Positions 40,090 to 49,430 of a stretch of 64,000 bases of DNA are shown here, piece by piece; position 1 is the stretch's first letter; every line of letters begins with the position of its first letter. The notes under the pieces are model-generated. The model did not search any database and was not told where the DNA came from. It worked only from the letters and a program-made list of their open reading frames with translations. Both the position numbers and the translations under genes were made by a program. The stretch spans positions 2,508,001-2,572,000 of the forward strand of contig NZ_CP017480.1 in the NCBI RefSeq assembly GCF_001887595.1, written 5' to 3'. Source of the stretch: Luteibacter rhizovicinus DSM 16549 (GTDB lineage Bacteria > Pseudomonadota > Gammaproteobacteria > Xanthomonadales > Rhodanobacteraceae).

Positions 40090-41357
40090 GCGAGCGGCTC
40101 GTCCAGCGCCCGACGCAAAACCTCGCGCGCACGCTCGATAGAAAAGTGGCGACGGACGTTTTCCAGGCCGGCATCGGACAGCTGCAGCCAGAGGGCCTCA
40201 TCGTGGTAAAGGCGATCGACGGCATCAGCCATGGTTGTCGCGTCATCCTGGATCAGCGCATCCACGCCATTCTCCAGATACATGCCCTCCGCAGCCAGCG
40301 TGGTGACGACCACGGGCAGACCATGGCTCATGGCTTGGTTTACCTTGCCTTTCACGCCTGCCCCGAAACGCAGGGGTGCCACGGAAATCCGCATGCTGGC
40401 AAGCAGGGGAGCGAGGTCTTCGACACGGCCGTGGACCACCATGCCTTCGCGTTCAATGGCGCGGCGCGTGGCGTCGTCGATATCGCCGACCACGTGAAAG
40501 ACAATGGAAGGATCGCGCTCGCGCACCCTGGGCAGCACATGCGTGGCGAACCAGCGAACCGCATCCTCGTTCGGTGGATGCCCGAAACCACCGACGAAAA
40601 GCAGTCCACTGCGCGTAGCAAACGGCTCCGACCGGCCGGCGACATCATGGATATTGCTCACCAGCTCCACGCGCGAGCGCGGCGTTTCGGCGGTGAGAAT
40701 GTCGCGTTCGTCCCCGCTGACGACGAGCGTGACATCGGCGCGCTCGACCATCGCCAGCTCACGTCGACGGGACCTGGCAGCCTGCCGGGCGAGCGAGGCG
40801 CTCAATGTCAGCGTGGCGGCGCGCTCTTCGCGTATGTAGTGCAGATCCACGGTATCGAAGACGATCCGTGCCCGCGGCGCGAGGCGACGGGCGAGGGCGA
40901 GGTACTGGTCGGCCACCGGCAGGCGACAGAGCATGATCGCGTCCAGCGTGGGGCCATGCTCGCGCATCCACGAGGCGGGACCGCCACGGTGCACCTGCAC
41001 GCCAAGTGCCGCCAGTCGCACCACGTCCTGCGCCGTCGCATCGTCATCATCCGCGATGAAGTCGACATGCCAGCCGTCGGCATTGAGCAGCGCGAAGATC
41101 TGGCACAGGCGCATCGAGCCGGAATCGCGGGTCGGATCGGGCGTCATGGTCTCGACGACGAGGATCCTGCGGTGCTGCTTGCCATCGGCAGGGGCACGCA
41201 GGACGCCCGTTGCGACTCCATCGTGAGCGATGACGGATGCGACGGCGCGATCGCGCATGGCCCGTCTAAACGTTCCGCGCCACCCGCGAATGGCAATGCT
41301 GCCCTTCAGTCGTCGTACCAGGTGCCCGATACGGCGCAGCTTCCAGCCAATATCCAT
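40086..41357 (-). CDS. Family 4-like glycosyltransferase
   Basis: 423 residues from the ATG that overlaps the ETF-QO stop by one base (TGATG); TTG one codon earlier is also open. The N-terminus (about 1-60) is basic and probably membrane-associated. The GT-B domain has ILVVETMTPDPTRDSGSMR near 66 (N-terminal domain) and, in the C-terminal domain, LLFVGGFGHPPNEDAVRWF, then PLRFGAGVKGKVNQAMSHGLPVV. This last motif replaces the usual EGFG signature, as in the Glyco_trans_1_4 subgroup. Donor unknown. Confidence 0.85.
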   Translation of the reverse strand: MDIGWKLRRIGHLVRRLKGSIAIRGWRGTFRRAMRDRAVASVIAHDGVATGVLRAPADGKQHRRILVVETMTPDPTRDSGSMRLCQIFALLNADGWHVDFIADDDDATAQDVVRLAALGVQVHRGGPASWMREHGPTLDAIMLCRLPVADQYLALARRLAPRARIVFDTVDLHYIREERAATLTLSASLARQAARSRRRELAMVERADVTLVVSGDERDILTAETPRSRVELVSNIHDVAGRSEPFATRSGLLFVGGFGHPPNEDAVRWFATHVLPRVRERDPSIVFHVVGDIDDATRRAIEREGMVVHGRVEDLAPLLASMRISVAPLRFGAGVKGKVNQAMSHGLPVVVTTLAAEGMYLENGVDALIQDDATTMADAVDRLYHDEALWLQLSDAGLENVRRHFSIERAREVLRRALDEPLA

Positions 41358-42964
41358 CAAAGGTTCTGGTAGTTCGGACCAGAGCCGCCTTCCGGCGTCA
41401 CCCAGGTGATGATCTGGTAGGGATCCTTGATGTCACACGTCTTGCAATGCACGCAGTTCGCCGAATTGATCTGGAGGCGCTTCCCAGCGTCATCCTGGAC
41501 GATTTCGTACACGCCAGCGGGACAGAACTTCTCGCAGGGATTGCCATATTCGGTGGTGCAACGATCGATGCAGATCGACGTGTCGGCCACCTTCAGGTGC
41601 ACCGGCTGGTCTTCATCGTGTTCGGTGGCGGCGAAGTACACGCTGGCCAGGCGATCGCGCGGCGCAAGCGTCCGGTCCACGTAATCCTTGGTGGGTGCCT
41701 CGTACTGCCCCAGCTTGTCCAGTGACGACCAGTCCGCATGGTTCTTCATCGTCCACGGCGAGCGGCCGCCGGTGACCGTTTCCCACGCGGCGTTGATCAA
41801 GCCGAACCACAGGCCCCTGTTGAATCCAGGGCGGATGTTGCGCACTTTCTTCAGCTCGCTCATCACGGCCGAGGCACGCAGCTTCGCATCCCAGCCGGCG
41901 GGATCCAGCGCGCTGGCAACGAGGTGTTCCGCGGCAAGCATGCCCGAGGCGATGGCCTGGTGGGTGCCCTTGATCTTCGGCACGTTGACCAGGCCGGCGG
42001 AATCGCCGATCAGGATCGCACCGGGCATGTCCACCTTCGGCAGCGACTGGAAGCCGCCTTCGATGATGGCGCGCGCGCCCGCCGAGAGGATGGTGCCGCC
42101 TTCGAGCAGTCCCTTGACGTTCGGATGGTGCTTGAACTGCTGGAACGCCTCGAACGGCGAGAACGTCGGGTCCGGATAGTCGAGGCCGACCACGAAGCCG
42201 ATCGCCACCCGATCCTTGTCCAGGTGATAGAGGAAGCTGCCGCCGTAGGTGTCGTTGGCCAGCGGCCAGCCAGCCGTGTGCACGACCTTGCCGGCTTCGC
42301 CGCGACCCGGCGGTAGCTGCCACAACTCCTTGATGCCGATGCCATAGGTCTGCGGATCGCTGTCCTTGTCCAGGTCGAAGTGCTTGATCAGCGACTTGCT
42401 GATGTGACCGCGGCAGCCTTCGGCGAGTACGGTGACTTTGGCGCGGATATCGATGCCTTCGGTATAGCCGGGCTTGTGCGTGCCGTCGCGCGCCACGCCC
42501 ATGTCGCCGATGCGTACGCCGTTTACCGCGCCGGCCTCGTCGAACAGGGCTTCGGCCGCGGCATAGCCCGGGAACACGTCCACGCCCAGGGCCTCGGCCT
42601 GCGGCGCAAGCCAGGCGCACAGGGCGCCGAGGCTGACGATCACGTTGCCGTGGTTGTTCATCTGCGGCGGCGCCACAGGCGCCTTGATGCCCGTCGCGTG
42701 ATCGCGCAGCAGCCAGAACTCGTCCTTGGTCACCGGCACGCAGATCGGTGGGGGACTGTTGCGCCACTCAGGCAGCAGGCGATCCAGCGGCGCGGTCTCG
42801 ATGACGGCGCCGGACAGGATCTGTGCGCCGATGGTCGACGCCTTCTCGATCACGCAGACCGTGACCTCCGGATTGAGCTGTTTCGTACGCATCGCGAACG
42901 CCAGGCCGGCGGGGCCGGCCCCGACGACGACGAGGTCGTATTCCATGGTTTCGCGTTCGCTCAT
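41357..42964 (-). CDS. Electron transfer flavoprotein-ubiquinone oxidoreductase
   Basis: 535 residues from the ATG at 42964; a longer frame to 43051 is open but lacks similarity. The FAD motif is VVGAGPAGLAFAMR, with IGAQILSGAVIE and LIGDSAGLVNVPKIKGTH typical of ETF-QO. The C-terminal ferredoxin-like domain has the 4Fe-4S cysteines in CEKFCPAGVYE and NCVHCKTCDIKDP. It passes electrons from ETF (genes at 34251 and 35215) to ubiquinone at the inner membrane. The stop codon overlaps the start of a glycosyltransferase gene. Confidence 0.96.
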   Translation of the reverse strand: MSERETMEYDLVVVGAGPAGLAFAMRTKQLNPEVTVCVIEKASTIGAQILSGAVIETAPLDRLLPEWRNSPPPICVPVTKDEFWLLRDHATGIKAPVAPPQMNNHGNVIVSLGALCAWLAPQAEALGVDVFPGYAAAEALFDEAGAVNGVRIGDMGVARDGTHKPGYTEGIDIRAKVTVLAEGCRGHISKSLIKHFDLDKDSDPQTYGIGIKELWQLPPGRGEAGKVVHTAGWPLANDTYGGSFLYHLDKDRVAIGFVVGLDYPDPTFSPFEAFQQFKHHPNVKGLLEGGTILSAGARAIIEGGFQSLPKVDMPGAILIGDSAGLVNVPKIKGTHQAIASGMLAAEHLVASALDPAGWDAKLRASAVMSELKKVRNIRPGFNRGLWFGLINAAWETVTGGRSPWTMKNHADWSSLDKLGQYEAPTKDYVDRTLAPRDRLASVYFAATEHDEDQPVHLKVADTSICIDRCTTEYGNPCEKFCPAGVYEIVQDDAGKRLQINSANCVHCKTCDIKDPYQIITWVTPEGGSGPNYQNL

Positions 42965-43061
42965 GGCTGGCTCACTCAATCTTGGCTGGCTTCGGGGATC
43001 AACCCGGCATTGTCCGGCTTCCCCCTCGCGCGGGCAATGTCGTCGTTTCAAACAGGCTGGG

Positions 43062-43092
43062 TTGCATGTCCTTCACATTGCGCGTTCATAAT
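43062..43092 (+). promoter_or_regulatory. Candidate promoter for the amidase gene
   Basis: TTGCAT (43062-43067) and CATAAT (43087-43092) are separated by 19 nt, longer than the ideal 17. A good ribosome site (AAGGAG at 43106-43111) follows before the ATG at 43117. Confidence 0.35.
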
Positions 43093-43116
43093 CGGACCCA
43101 TGCGCAAGGAGAGTTC

Positions 43117-44517
43117 ATGAATACGATGCCGCCGGTGGCCGACACCGACATGCGCCGCGCCACGCTGCTGCAGATCCTGCATTGGCTGGCGATCGGGAGG
43201 GTCCAGCCCCAGGCCCTTTCGGATGCTTACCAAAATGCGATCGAACGCTTGAATCCACGGCTCAACGCCTTCGTGGACTTCAGCGCTCCGCTCATCCAGG
43301 AGCAGGCGCTCGCTGCCGATCGGCGCCGCCGCGACGGCGTTATCGGTCGTCTCGATGGCATCCCCATCGCCATCAAGGACAACTTCGACGTCGCCGGCGT
43401 GCCGACGCGTGCCGGTATGCGGCGGCGCAGCGTGATCCCCGACGACGACGCACACTTGGTCGCACGCCTGCGCGCCTCAGGCGCCGTGCTGCTGGGCAAG
43501 ACCAACATGGACGAAGGTGCGCTCGGGCTCACCACCAACAATCCGTTTCATGGCGCAACGCACAATCCGCATCGACTGGGCTTTACCGCCGGCGGTTCGT
43601 CCGGTGGCGCGGCGGCTGCCGTCGCGTCGGGCATGGCCGTCGCGGCGATCGGCTCAGACACCCTGGGTTCGGTCCGCGTTCCGGCAAGCTATTGCGGCGT
43701 GTATGCGCTGAAACCGACGCACGGCGAAATCTCGGCCCGGGGCCTGGTACCGGCGGCGCGCCGCCTGGACGCGGTCGGCCTGCTCGCGCGTGGCGTCGAC
43801 GACCTCACCGTCCTTCTGCAGACGCTGGCGGGCTATGACGCCGATGACGCGCGCTCGCGCCGTCGCCGCGTGGCGTTCTCGCCGCCGGATTGGGAGCCGG
43901 GCAACCTGCGCGCGGGTTTCCTGCCAGACCTTGCCGCTGTGGGCGTGGAGCGCGATGTCATCGATGTATTCGAGGACGCGCTGAGCAAGCTCAACGGTGA
44001 ACTGGGCGAACGGCGTCTGGTGGATTTTTCCGATTGGGACTTCGCCAGGACACGCCGTGCCGGCCTGTTGCTGATGGAGGCCGAAATGCTCAACACGTTC
44101 GCGGACGAGTTGGCCGATGAGGCGTACCCGGTGTCGCCGGGCTTCCGGAAGATGGTCGATTTCGCCGCGGGCAAGTCGGCGGCCGACTATGTCGCCGCAG
44201 ACCGTGTGCTCGACGACGCCACGCTGAAGATGCGTCGCCTGTTCGCCCAGGTCGACGTGTTGGTGATGCCGACGACCTCGCAGGGTGCTTTCCCGTTGGA
44301 CGGGCCGGTTCCCGCCTCGCAGGCGGACCTGTGCAGCTTCGCCAGCCTGGCGGGATGTCCGGCGGTCAGCATTCCGATGGGTACGTTACCGAACGGAATG
44401 CCGATCGGGATGCAACTGGTCGGTGCGCGTGGTTCGGACCTGCGACTGCTGGAGCTGGCGGCGGTATGTGCGTCGTCGCTGGATGCCGAGCCGGCGTATC
44501 CCGTCGAGCCCGTCTAG
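43117..44517 (+). CDS. Amidase-signature family protein
   Basis: 466 residues from the ATG with AAGGAG upstream; an earlier open frame (from 42982) lacks similarity. The catalytic Ser-cisSer-Lys triad is visible: K87 in IAIKDNF, S161 in GGSSGG and S185 in DTLGSVRVPAS, spaced as in the amidase-signature family. The C-terminal half (PTTSQGAFP, GCPAVSIPMG) also fits. It hydrolyses an amide; allophanate hydrolase-like or general amidase activity is possible, but the substrate is unknown. It is not part of a gatCAB operon here, so GatA is unlikely. Confidence 0.88.
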   Translation: MNTMPPVADTDMRRATLLQILHWLAIGRVQPQALSDAYQNAIERLNPRLNAFVDFSAPLIQEQALAADRRRRDGVIGRLDGIPIAIKDNFDVAGVPTRAGMRRRSVIPDDDAHLVARLRASGAVLLGKTNMDEGALGLTTNNPFHGATHNPHRLGFTAGGSSGGAAAAVASGMAVAAIGSDTLGSVRVPASYCGVYALKPTHGEISARGLVPAARRLDAVGLLARGVDDLTVLLQTLAGYDADDARSRRRRVAFSPPDWEPGNLRAGFLPDLAAVGVERDVIDVFEDALSKLNGELGERRLVDFSDWDFARTRRAGLLLMEAEMLNTFADELADEAYPVSPGFRKMVDFAAGKSAADYVAADRVLDDATLKMRRLFAQVDVLVMPTTSQGAFPLDGPVPASQADLCSFASLAGCPAVSIPMGTLPNGMPIGMQLVGARGSDLRLLELAAVCASSLDAEPAYPVEPV

Positions 44518-44532
44518 GCACATGGGCATCTG

Positions 44533-44602
44533 ATGTGGGAGCCGCTTCAGCGGCGATGCTCTTGCGAGGCCAAAGGCATCGCCGCTGAAGCGGCTCCCAC
44601 AT
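44533..44602. repeat. REP-like palindrome (TGTGGGAGCC, CTTCAGCGG type)
   Basis: Two arms of about 27 nt (ATGTGGGAGCCGCTTCAGCG... and its complement) enclose a 16-nt spacer; the arms pair without mismatch in the core. It lies between convergent genes (amidase and the lipoprotein gene) and may act as a transcription or mRNA-end structure. Confidence 0.88.
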
Positions 44603-44633
44603 GTCACGCGGCTCCGACGTTCGCGGGCCCTGA

Positions 44634-45242
44634 TTACCGAGGCGCGTTACCCGCCTCCAACGTCCACCCCACGACCTCGCGCGACACCTTATCCATCGCC
44701 CGTCCGAACGCATCGACGACTTGCGGCACGTCCTTGCCTTCCACCGGCTCGTGCACCTCGAAACGACGGCTGCCTACGATCTGGTGCTTGCGTGTCGAGG
44801 CGAGCACGGCGTCGTAGCGAATCACCACCTCGGGCTTGCCCGAGACGTACTCGGTCTGGAACGCGGCGAGACTGCCGCCCAGCTCGAAGTCCGCGCCGAG
44901 GTTGTTCTCGTCCGTGCTCAGCGCGGCGATCCGGCCGCTGTCGCGGAACGCATCCGCCAGGCGATCGCGGAAGAGCTTGGTCGTGTTGTCGTTCCACCGG
45001 GCGCCCGCATACACGGTGATCTGGTTCGAATCCGGGACCACGGCAATGCGCACGTTATCCAGTGAGCGAGGCGCGCTGGGTGCGGCGACGCGCAAGGCCC
45101 AAGTCACTGGTACGGCGGCAGCGGGTCGCGCCCCGGGTGCGGCGGGCAGGGTGTAGATCTTCGGCGTTTCGGCCCTGGGCAGGATCGAGCATGCCGACAC
45201 CAGCGCGAGGAGCAGCGGAGCGGCGAGGCGGGCACGCATCAT
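44634..45242 (-). CDS. ABC-type transport auxiliary lipoprotein (PqiC-like)
   Basis: 202 residues with a lipoprotein signal: hydrophobic LLLALVSAC (lipobox LVSAC, Cys18) after MMRARLAAP. The rest fits the ABC_trans_aux family: SLDNVRIAVVPDSNQITVYAGARW, DRLADAFRDSGRIAAL and a conserved EVHEPVEG stretch. It is the last gene of the MCE transport operon and overlaps the MCE gene by 4 nt. It would be anchored in the outer membrane and receive or pass lipid from the MCE protein, as PqiC does for PqiB. Confidence 0.9.
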   Translation of the reverse strand: MMRARLAAPLLLALVSACSILPRAETPKIYTLPAAPGARPAAAVPVTWALRVAAPSAPRSLDNVRIAVVPDSNQITVYAGARWNDNTTKLFRDRLADAFRDSGRIAALSTDENNLGADFELGGSLAAFQTEYVSGKPEVVIRYDAVLASTRKHQIVGSRRFEVHEPVEGKDVPQVVDAFGRAMDKVSREVVGWTLEAGNAPR

Positions 45243-46177
45243 GGGGTGAACTCCTTGGTCTTTTCACGGCCGAACAGGTAGCCGCTGGGATTCTCGTCGA
45301 GGCGACGGGTGATCGAACGTAGCGAGGTCAGGGTGTCGCGTAGTTCGCGCAAGGCCGGGGCCAGTTCACCCAGGCTGGCCGCACCGCCGTTCAGCGCATC
45401 GCTGTTGTCGTTGATCAGGCGATCCACCGAGGCCATCGAATGTTCGAGTGACGCCATCGCGTGCTGCGCGCTTTCCAGGGTGGCCTTGCCCTGGCCTTCG
45501 ATCAGGCCATTGGCGTTGTGCACCAGCTTCTGGCTTTCCGCCAGCGTCTCGTTGGCCTGTGTCGTCGCCGTGGTCAGCTGCTTGATCAGCGTACGGATGT
45601 CTTCGCGCTCGTCGGCAATCACGCCGGTGGTCTGGTCGAGGTGGTCGAGCGTGCGTTCGATCCGGTGCACGTTCTCTTTCGAAAGCAGGTCGTTGGCTCG
45701 CGCAGCCGCCTGGCTGATATTGGTGATCAGGTCTTCGCCGTTGGCGAGCAGGCGGGCGAGCGGCGAGGGGTCGGCGATGATCACCGGCACTTCGCCGTCG
45801 TGCCCGACCAGCAGCGGGGCGCCGGGCGTGCCGCCGGACAACTGGATGATCGCTACGCCGGTCACGCCGGTGAGCGCGAGCTTGGCGTGGGTGTCCTTGC
45901 GCAGCGGCGTGTCGCCGGTCACCCGCACGCGGGCGAGAACGCGTCGCGGATCTTCCGGGTCCAGTCGCAGCTGCATGACGTCGCCGAGCCGGATGCCGTT
46001 GTACTGGACGGCACCGCCCTTCGACAGGCCGGTGACCGCCTCGTTGAAGACAATGTCGTAGTAGTTCCACTCCTGGTCCGAGTGGGCCTTGGCCAACCAG
46101 ACGCCGAAGCCGAGACCAGCCATGACGATGAGGACGGTGAACAGTCCGATCAGGATGTGATGCGCGCGCGTTTCCAT
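45239..46177 (-). CDS. mlaD: MCE/MlaD-family periplasmic lipid-binding protein
   Basis: 312 residues: one N-terminal membrane anchor (about 8-28), an MCE domain (about 40-118) with VTGLSKGGAVQYNGIRLGDV and LTGVTGVAIIQLSGG, then a long helical region (about 150-300) with coiled-coil character. One MCE domain per chain suggests a hexameric ring as in MlaD, the helical tail possibly extending it. It lies 4 nt after the ATPase gene. Confidence 0.92.
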   Translation of the reverse strand: METRAHHILIGLFTVLIVMAGLGFGVWLAKAHSDQEWNYYDIVFNEAVTGLSKGGAVQYNGIRLGDVMQLRLDPEDPRRVLARVRVTGDTPLRKDTHAKLALTGVTGVAIIQLSGGTPGAPLLVGHDGEVPVIIADPSPLARLLANGEDLITNISQAAARANDLLSKENVHRIERTLDHLDQTTGVIADEREDIRTLIKQLTTATTQANETLAESQKLVHNANGLIEGQGKATLESAQHAMASLEHSMASVDRLINDNSDALNGGAASLGELAPALRELRDTLTSLRSITRRLDENPSGYLFGREKTKEFTP

Positions 46178-46181
46178 GGTG

Positions 46182-46988
46182 TCAGTCCTTGCCTTTGTGG
46201 GCGGCGAAGGTGGCCGCGCGTCCGCGCGGTCCGTTGAAATAAGCCTGTACCCAGGGATCGTCGGTGCGGGCGACCTCGTCGATCGGCGCGGCGGCGAGCA
46301 CGCGCTTTTGCGATAGCACGGCCACCCGGTCGCAGGTCGAGTAGAGCGTATCGAGGTCGTGTGTCACCAGGAACACGGTGAGGCCGAGCGCGTTCCGCAA
46401 GGTCACGAGAAGGCTGTCGAAGGCAGCGGCGCTGATCGGATCCAGGCCGGCCGTCGGTTCGTCGAGGAATAGGATTTCCGGATCCAGCGCGAGGGCTCGC
46501 GCAAGCGCGGCGCGCTTGATCATGCCGCCGGAAAGCTCCGAGGGGTACTTGCGGCCGGCGTCGACGGGCAGGCCGGCGAGCGCGAGCTTCACGCCGGCCA
46601 GTCGTGTCGCATCGATGCGCGGCAGTCCCGCATGCTCGATGAGCGGCAGGGCGATGTTCTCGGCGACGGTGAGCGACGAGAACAAGGCGCCGCTCTGGAA
46701 CAACACGCCGAAGCGACGCTCCACTTGTGAACGACGTTCGGCCGGCAAGGACAACAGGTTCTCGCCGAAGACGCGTACCTCGCCCGCGATCGGCCGCACC
46801 AGGCCGATGATCGTGCGCAGCAGCACCGACTTGCCCGTGCCCGAGCCACCGACGATGCCGATGATCTCACCGCGGTAAACGTCCAGATCCAGGTTTTCAT
46901 GGACGGTCTGCGAGCCGAAACGATTGATCAGCCCGCGAACCTCGATGACGGTTTCACGCGCCGGTACAGCCTGGGTCTGCGCGTTCAC
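46182..46988 (-). CDS. mlaF: MlaF-like ABC transporter ATPase
   Basis: 268 residues starting with GTG at 46988, which overlaps the permease stop by 4 nt (GTGA); the frame is open further into the permease gene but without similarity. Walker A GGSGTGKS (47-54), the MlaF-type LFQSGALFSSLTV, signature LSGGM and Walker B ILFLDEPTAGLDP. It drives the permease in retrograde or anterograde phospholipid transport. Confidence 0.94.
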   Translation of the reverse strand: MNAQTQAVPARETVIEVRGLINRFGSQTVHENLDLDVYRGEIIGIVGGSGTGKSVLLRTIIGLVRPIAGEVRVFGENLLSLPAERRSQVERRFGVLFQSGALFSSLTVAENIALPLIEHAGLPRIDATRLAGVKLALAGLPVDAGRKYPSELSGGMIKRAALARALALDPEILFLDEPTAGLDPISAAAFDSLLVTLRNALGLTVFLVTHDLDTLYSTCDRVAVLSQKRVLAAAPIDEVARTDDPWVQAYFNGPRGRAATFAAHKGKD

Positions 46989-48127
46989 CAGCCCATCTCC
47001 ATATAGAAGAGGGCGGCGAGGGCATCGAGCAGGATAACCACGAAGATCGACTGGACCACGGCCGAGGTGGTGTGTTCGCCCACCGACTGCGCACTGCCGG
47101 AAACCTTGAAGCCTTCCATGCAACCAATCACACCGATCATGAAGGCGAACACCGGCGCCTTGCCCATGCCGACCAGGAACTGGGTCAGCGACATGTCCTG
47201 CTGCAGCATCGACAGGAACATCGAGGGTGACATCTTCAGGACCGCCAGGCAGACCACGCCACCACCGACGATGCCGGCGATCATGGCGATGAAGGTCAGC
47301 AGGGGCAGCGACACCAGCAGGGCGAGCACACGGGGAAGGACCAGCAGCTCGATCGGATCCAGGCCGAGGGTGCGGATCGCGTCGATTTCTTCGCGGGCTT
47401 TCATCGAGCCGATCTGGGCGGTGAACGCGCTGGCTGTGCGGCCGGCGAGAAGAATGGCGGTAAGTAACACGCCGAATTCACGGAGGAAGGCGAAGCCGAT
47501 CAGGTCCACGGTAAAGATGCTGGCGCCGTAGCTTGCCAGCGCGGTGGATCCGAGGAAGGCCACCACCGCGCCGACCATGAAGGAGAGCAGGGCCAGGATC
47601 GGCACGGCGTCGAGCCCGGTCTGTTCGATCTGGGCGACCACCGCGGTGGTTCGCCAGTGCCTGGGGCGAAACGTGGTGCTGGCGAAGCCCTGCAAGGTGA
47701 TGCCGATGAAGCCCAGTAGCTTTAACGTCTGTTTCCAGAACGAGCCCATGGCGGTGCCGATGCGCTCGAGCATGACCACGAAGCCGGCATCCCTCGGCCG
47801 CTTCACTCCCTTACAGTACGTGTCGATCGCATCGCCGACGGTCTTCAGCAGGGCGCGCCGGGCAGGTGGCAGCGACTCGTCCTGGGCCAGGGTCTGGGTG
47901 CGCTGGCTGCCGAGCATCTCGGCGATCACGAAGGCGCCAGAGGTGTCCATGGCGCCCAAGTCGTGGATGTCCACCGTCACGTCGTTGCCCACCGTGCCCG
48001 CCAGCGCGTTGGCCCGGGCCTGCAACTCCATGTAGTGGACCAGCGTCCAGTCCCCGCTCAGGGCAAGTCGAGCACCGCCCGCATCGCGGGTGAGGGTGGC
48101 CGAGCCAGGCGGGGATGGGGTCGTCAT
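46985..48127 (-). CDS. mlaE: MlaE-like permease with N-terminal STAS domain
   Basis: 380 residues. Residues about 1-105 are a STAS domain (the role that separate MlaB has in E. coli) with DIHDLGAMDTSGAFVIAEML around the regulatory Ser/Thr. Residues about 130-380 are the MlaE permease with about five membrane segments: LIGFAFLREFGVLLTAILLAGR, FTAQIGSMKAREEIDAIRTLGLDP (coupling helix) and VGEHTTSAVVQSIF. The N-terminal fusion explains the lack of an mlaB gene. No mlaC is seen in the operon. Confidence 0.94.
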   Translation of the reverse strand: MTTPSPPGSATLTRDAGGARLALSGDWTLVHYMELQARANALAGTVGNDVTVDIHDLGAMDTSGAFVIAEMLGSQRTQTLAQDESLPPARRALLKTVGDAIDTYCKGVKRPRDAGFVVMLERIGTAMGSFWKQTLKLLGFIGITLQGFASTTFRPRHWRTTAVVAQIEQTGLDAVPILALLSFMVGAVVAFLGSTALASYGASIFTVDLIGFAFLREFGVLLTAILLAGRTASAFTAQIGSMKAREEIDAIRTLGLDPIELLVLPRVLALLVSLPLLTFIAMIAGIVGGGVVCLAVLKMSPSMFLSMLQQDMSLTQFLVGMGKAPVFAFMIGVIGCMEGFKVSGSAQSVGEHTTSAVVQSIFVVILLDALAALFYMEMGW

Positions 48128-48165
48128 GGGCGAAGGCTAGCAGATGCCGATGCTGCGTTTGCGCT

Positions 48166-48194
48166 TGGCCTGATGGCCTTTGCGGGCCGATAAT
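48166..48194 (+). promoter_or_regulatory. gcvT: Candidate sigma-70 promoter of gcvT
   Basis: TTGGCC (48166-48171) and GATAAT (48189-48194) are separated by exactly 17 nt, 42 nt before the gcvT start. The space between mlaE and gcvT is 108 nt, too short and without the paired motifs of a tandem glycine riboswitch. Confidence 0.55.
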
Positions 48195-48235
48195 GCGGGG
48201 CTGTTCCCGCCGACATTCCCCTGCAAGGTACGACG

Positions 48236-49345
48236 ATGACCGACAAGACCGAACTCAACGCCTCCCACCGTGAACTCGGCGCCCGCATGGTCGACTTTGG
48301 CGGCTGGGACATGCCGATCGCCTACGGCTCGCAGATCGACGAGCATCACGCGGTGCGCAAGGACGCCGGCATGTTCGACGTCTCGCACATGACCGTGGTC
48401 GACCTCACCGGCGAACGCACCCGGGAATTTCTCCGCAAGCTGGTCGCCAACAACGTCGACAAGCTGACCAAGTCGGGCAAGGCGCTCTACACCTGCATGC
48501 TCGACGAGACCGGCGGGGTGATCGACGACCTCATCGTCTACTTCCTGCGTGAGGATTTCTTCCGTCTCGTGGTCAACGCCGCCACGCGGGCGAAGGACCT
48601 GGCCTGGATCGAAAAGCAGGCCACGGCCTTCGGGATCACCGTGCGCGAGCGCCCGGAATTCGGCATGGTCGCCGTTCAGGGCCCCAACGCCCGCGAGAAG
48701 CTGATCGGCCTGCTGCCGGACGACATCCGCGAGAAGGCACGCAAGCTCGGCAAGTTCGCCGCGATCGAATGCGAGGGCCCGAACGGCATGCCGCTGTTCC
48801 TGGCACGCACGGGCTACACGGGCGAGGACGGTTTCGAAGTGGTCGTGCCGAACACGCGCGTGGTCGAGCTTTGGAATCTCCTGCGTGAGGCGGGCGTCGC
48901 TCCGGCCGGGCTCGGTGCGCGCGATACGCTCCGCCTCGAGGCCGGGATGAATCTTTACGGTCAGGACATGGACGAGACGGTCACGCCCTGGGAAGCCTCA
49001 CTCGCCTGGACCATCTCGCTCGACGAGGGGCGCGACTTCATCGGCCGCGAGGCGCTCGAGAAGCAGAAGGCCGACGGCGTGCCGCGCGTGATGGTCGGTC
49101 TGGTCATGGACGAGAAGGGCGTGCTTCGCCACGGCCAGAAGGTCATCGCCGCCAACGGCGAAGGCGAAATCCTGTCGGGCGGTTTCTCGCCGACCCTCGG
49201 TAAGTCGGTCGCCTTCGCGCGCCTGCCCGTGGGCGACCATGGCGACGTTCGTGTGGATATCCGTGGCCGCGAAGTGCCGGTACGTATCGTCAAGTTCCCC
49301 TTCGTCCGTGACGGTCAGCCGATGCCGGGCATCGTCGACGGCTGA
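48236..49345 (+). CDS. gcvT: Aminomethyltransferase (glycine cleavage T protein)
   Basis: 369 residues. The folate-binding fold is recognised by [43 protein letters not shown] and [23 protein letters not shown] (shown in parts). It transfers the aminomethyl group to tetrahydrofolate in the glycine cleavage system. GcvH is encoded 1.5 kb downstream; gcvP is not in the window. Confidence 0.97.
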   Translation: MTDKTELNASHRELGARMVDFGGWDMPIAYGSQIDEHHAVRKDAGMFDVSHMTVVDLTGERTREFLRKLVANNVDKLTKSGKALYTCMLDETGGVIDDLIVYFLREDFFRLVVNAATRAKDLAWIEKQATAFGITVRERPEFGMVAVQGPNAREKLIGLLPDDIREKARKLGKFAAIECEGPNGMPLFLARTGYTGEDGFEVVVPNTRVVELWNLLREAGVAPAGLGARDTLRLEAGMNLYGQDMDETVTPWEASLAWTISLDEGRDFIGREALEKQKADGVPRVMVGLVMDEKGVLRHGQKVIAANGEGEILSGGFSPTLGKSVAFARLPVGDHGDVRVDIRGREVPVRIVKFPFVRDGQPMPGIVDG

Positions 49346-49372
49346 TCCGCGCGTCACTCATATATATATGTC

Positions 49373-49412
49373 AACGACAAAGGGGTGGCCGGGAGGCCGC
49401 CCCTTTGTCGTT
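49373..49412. terminator. Bidirectional terminator after gcvT
   Basis: An 18-bp stem with one G-U pair (AACGACAAAGGGGTGGCC paired with GGCCGCCCCTTTGTCGTT) and a 4-nt loop. It lies between the convergent gcvT and the secreted-protein gene. The T run is interrupted, but the stem is very stable. Confidence 0.75.
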
Positions 49413-49430
49413 GCGAAAGGCGACCTTGCC

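Noticed and set aside
48128..48235. Glycine riboswitch upstream of gcvT
   Set aside because: Only 108 nt are available between genes, and the conserved tandem-aptamer features are not seen; an ordinary promoter is visible instead.
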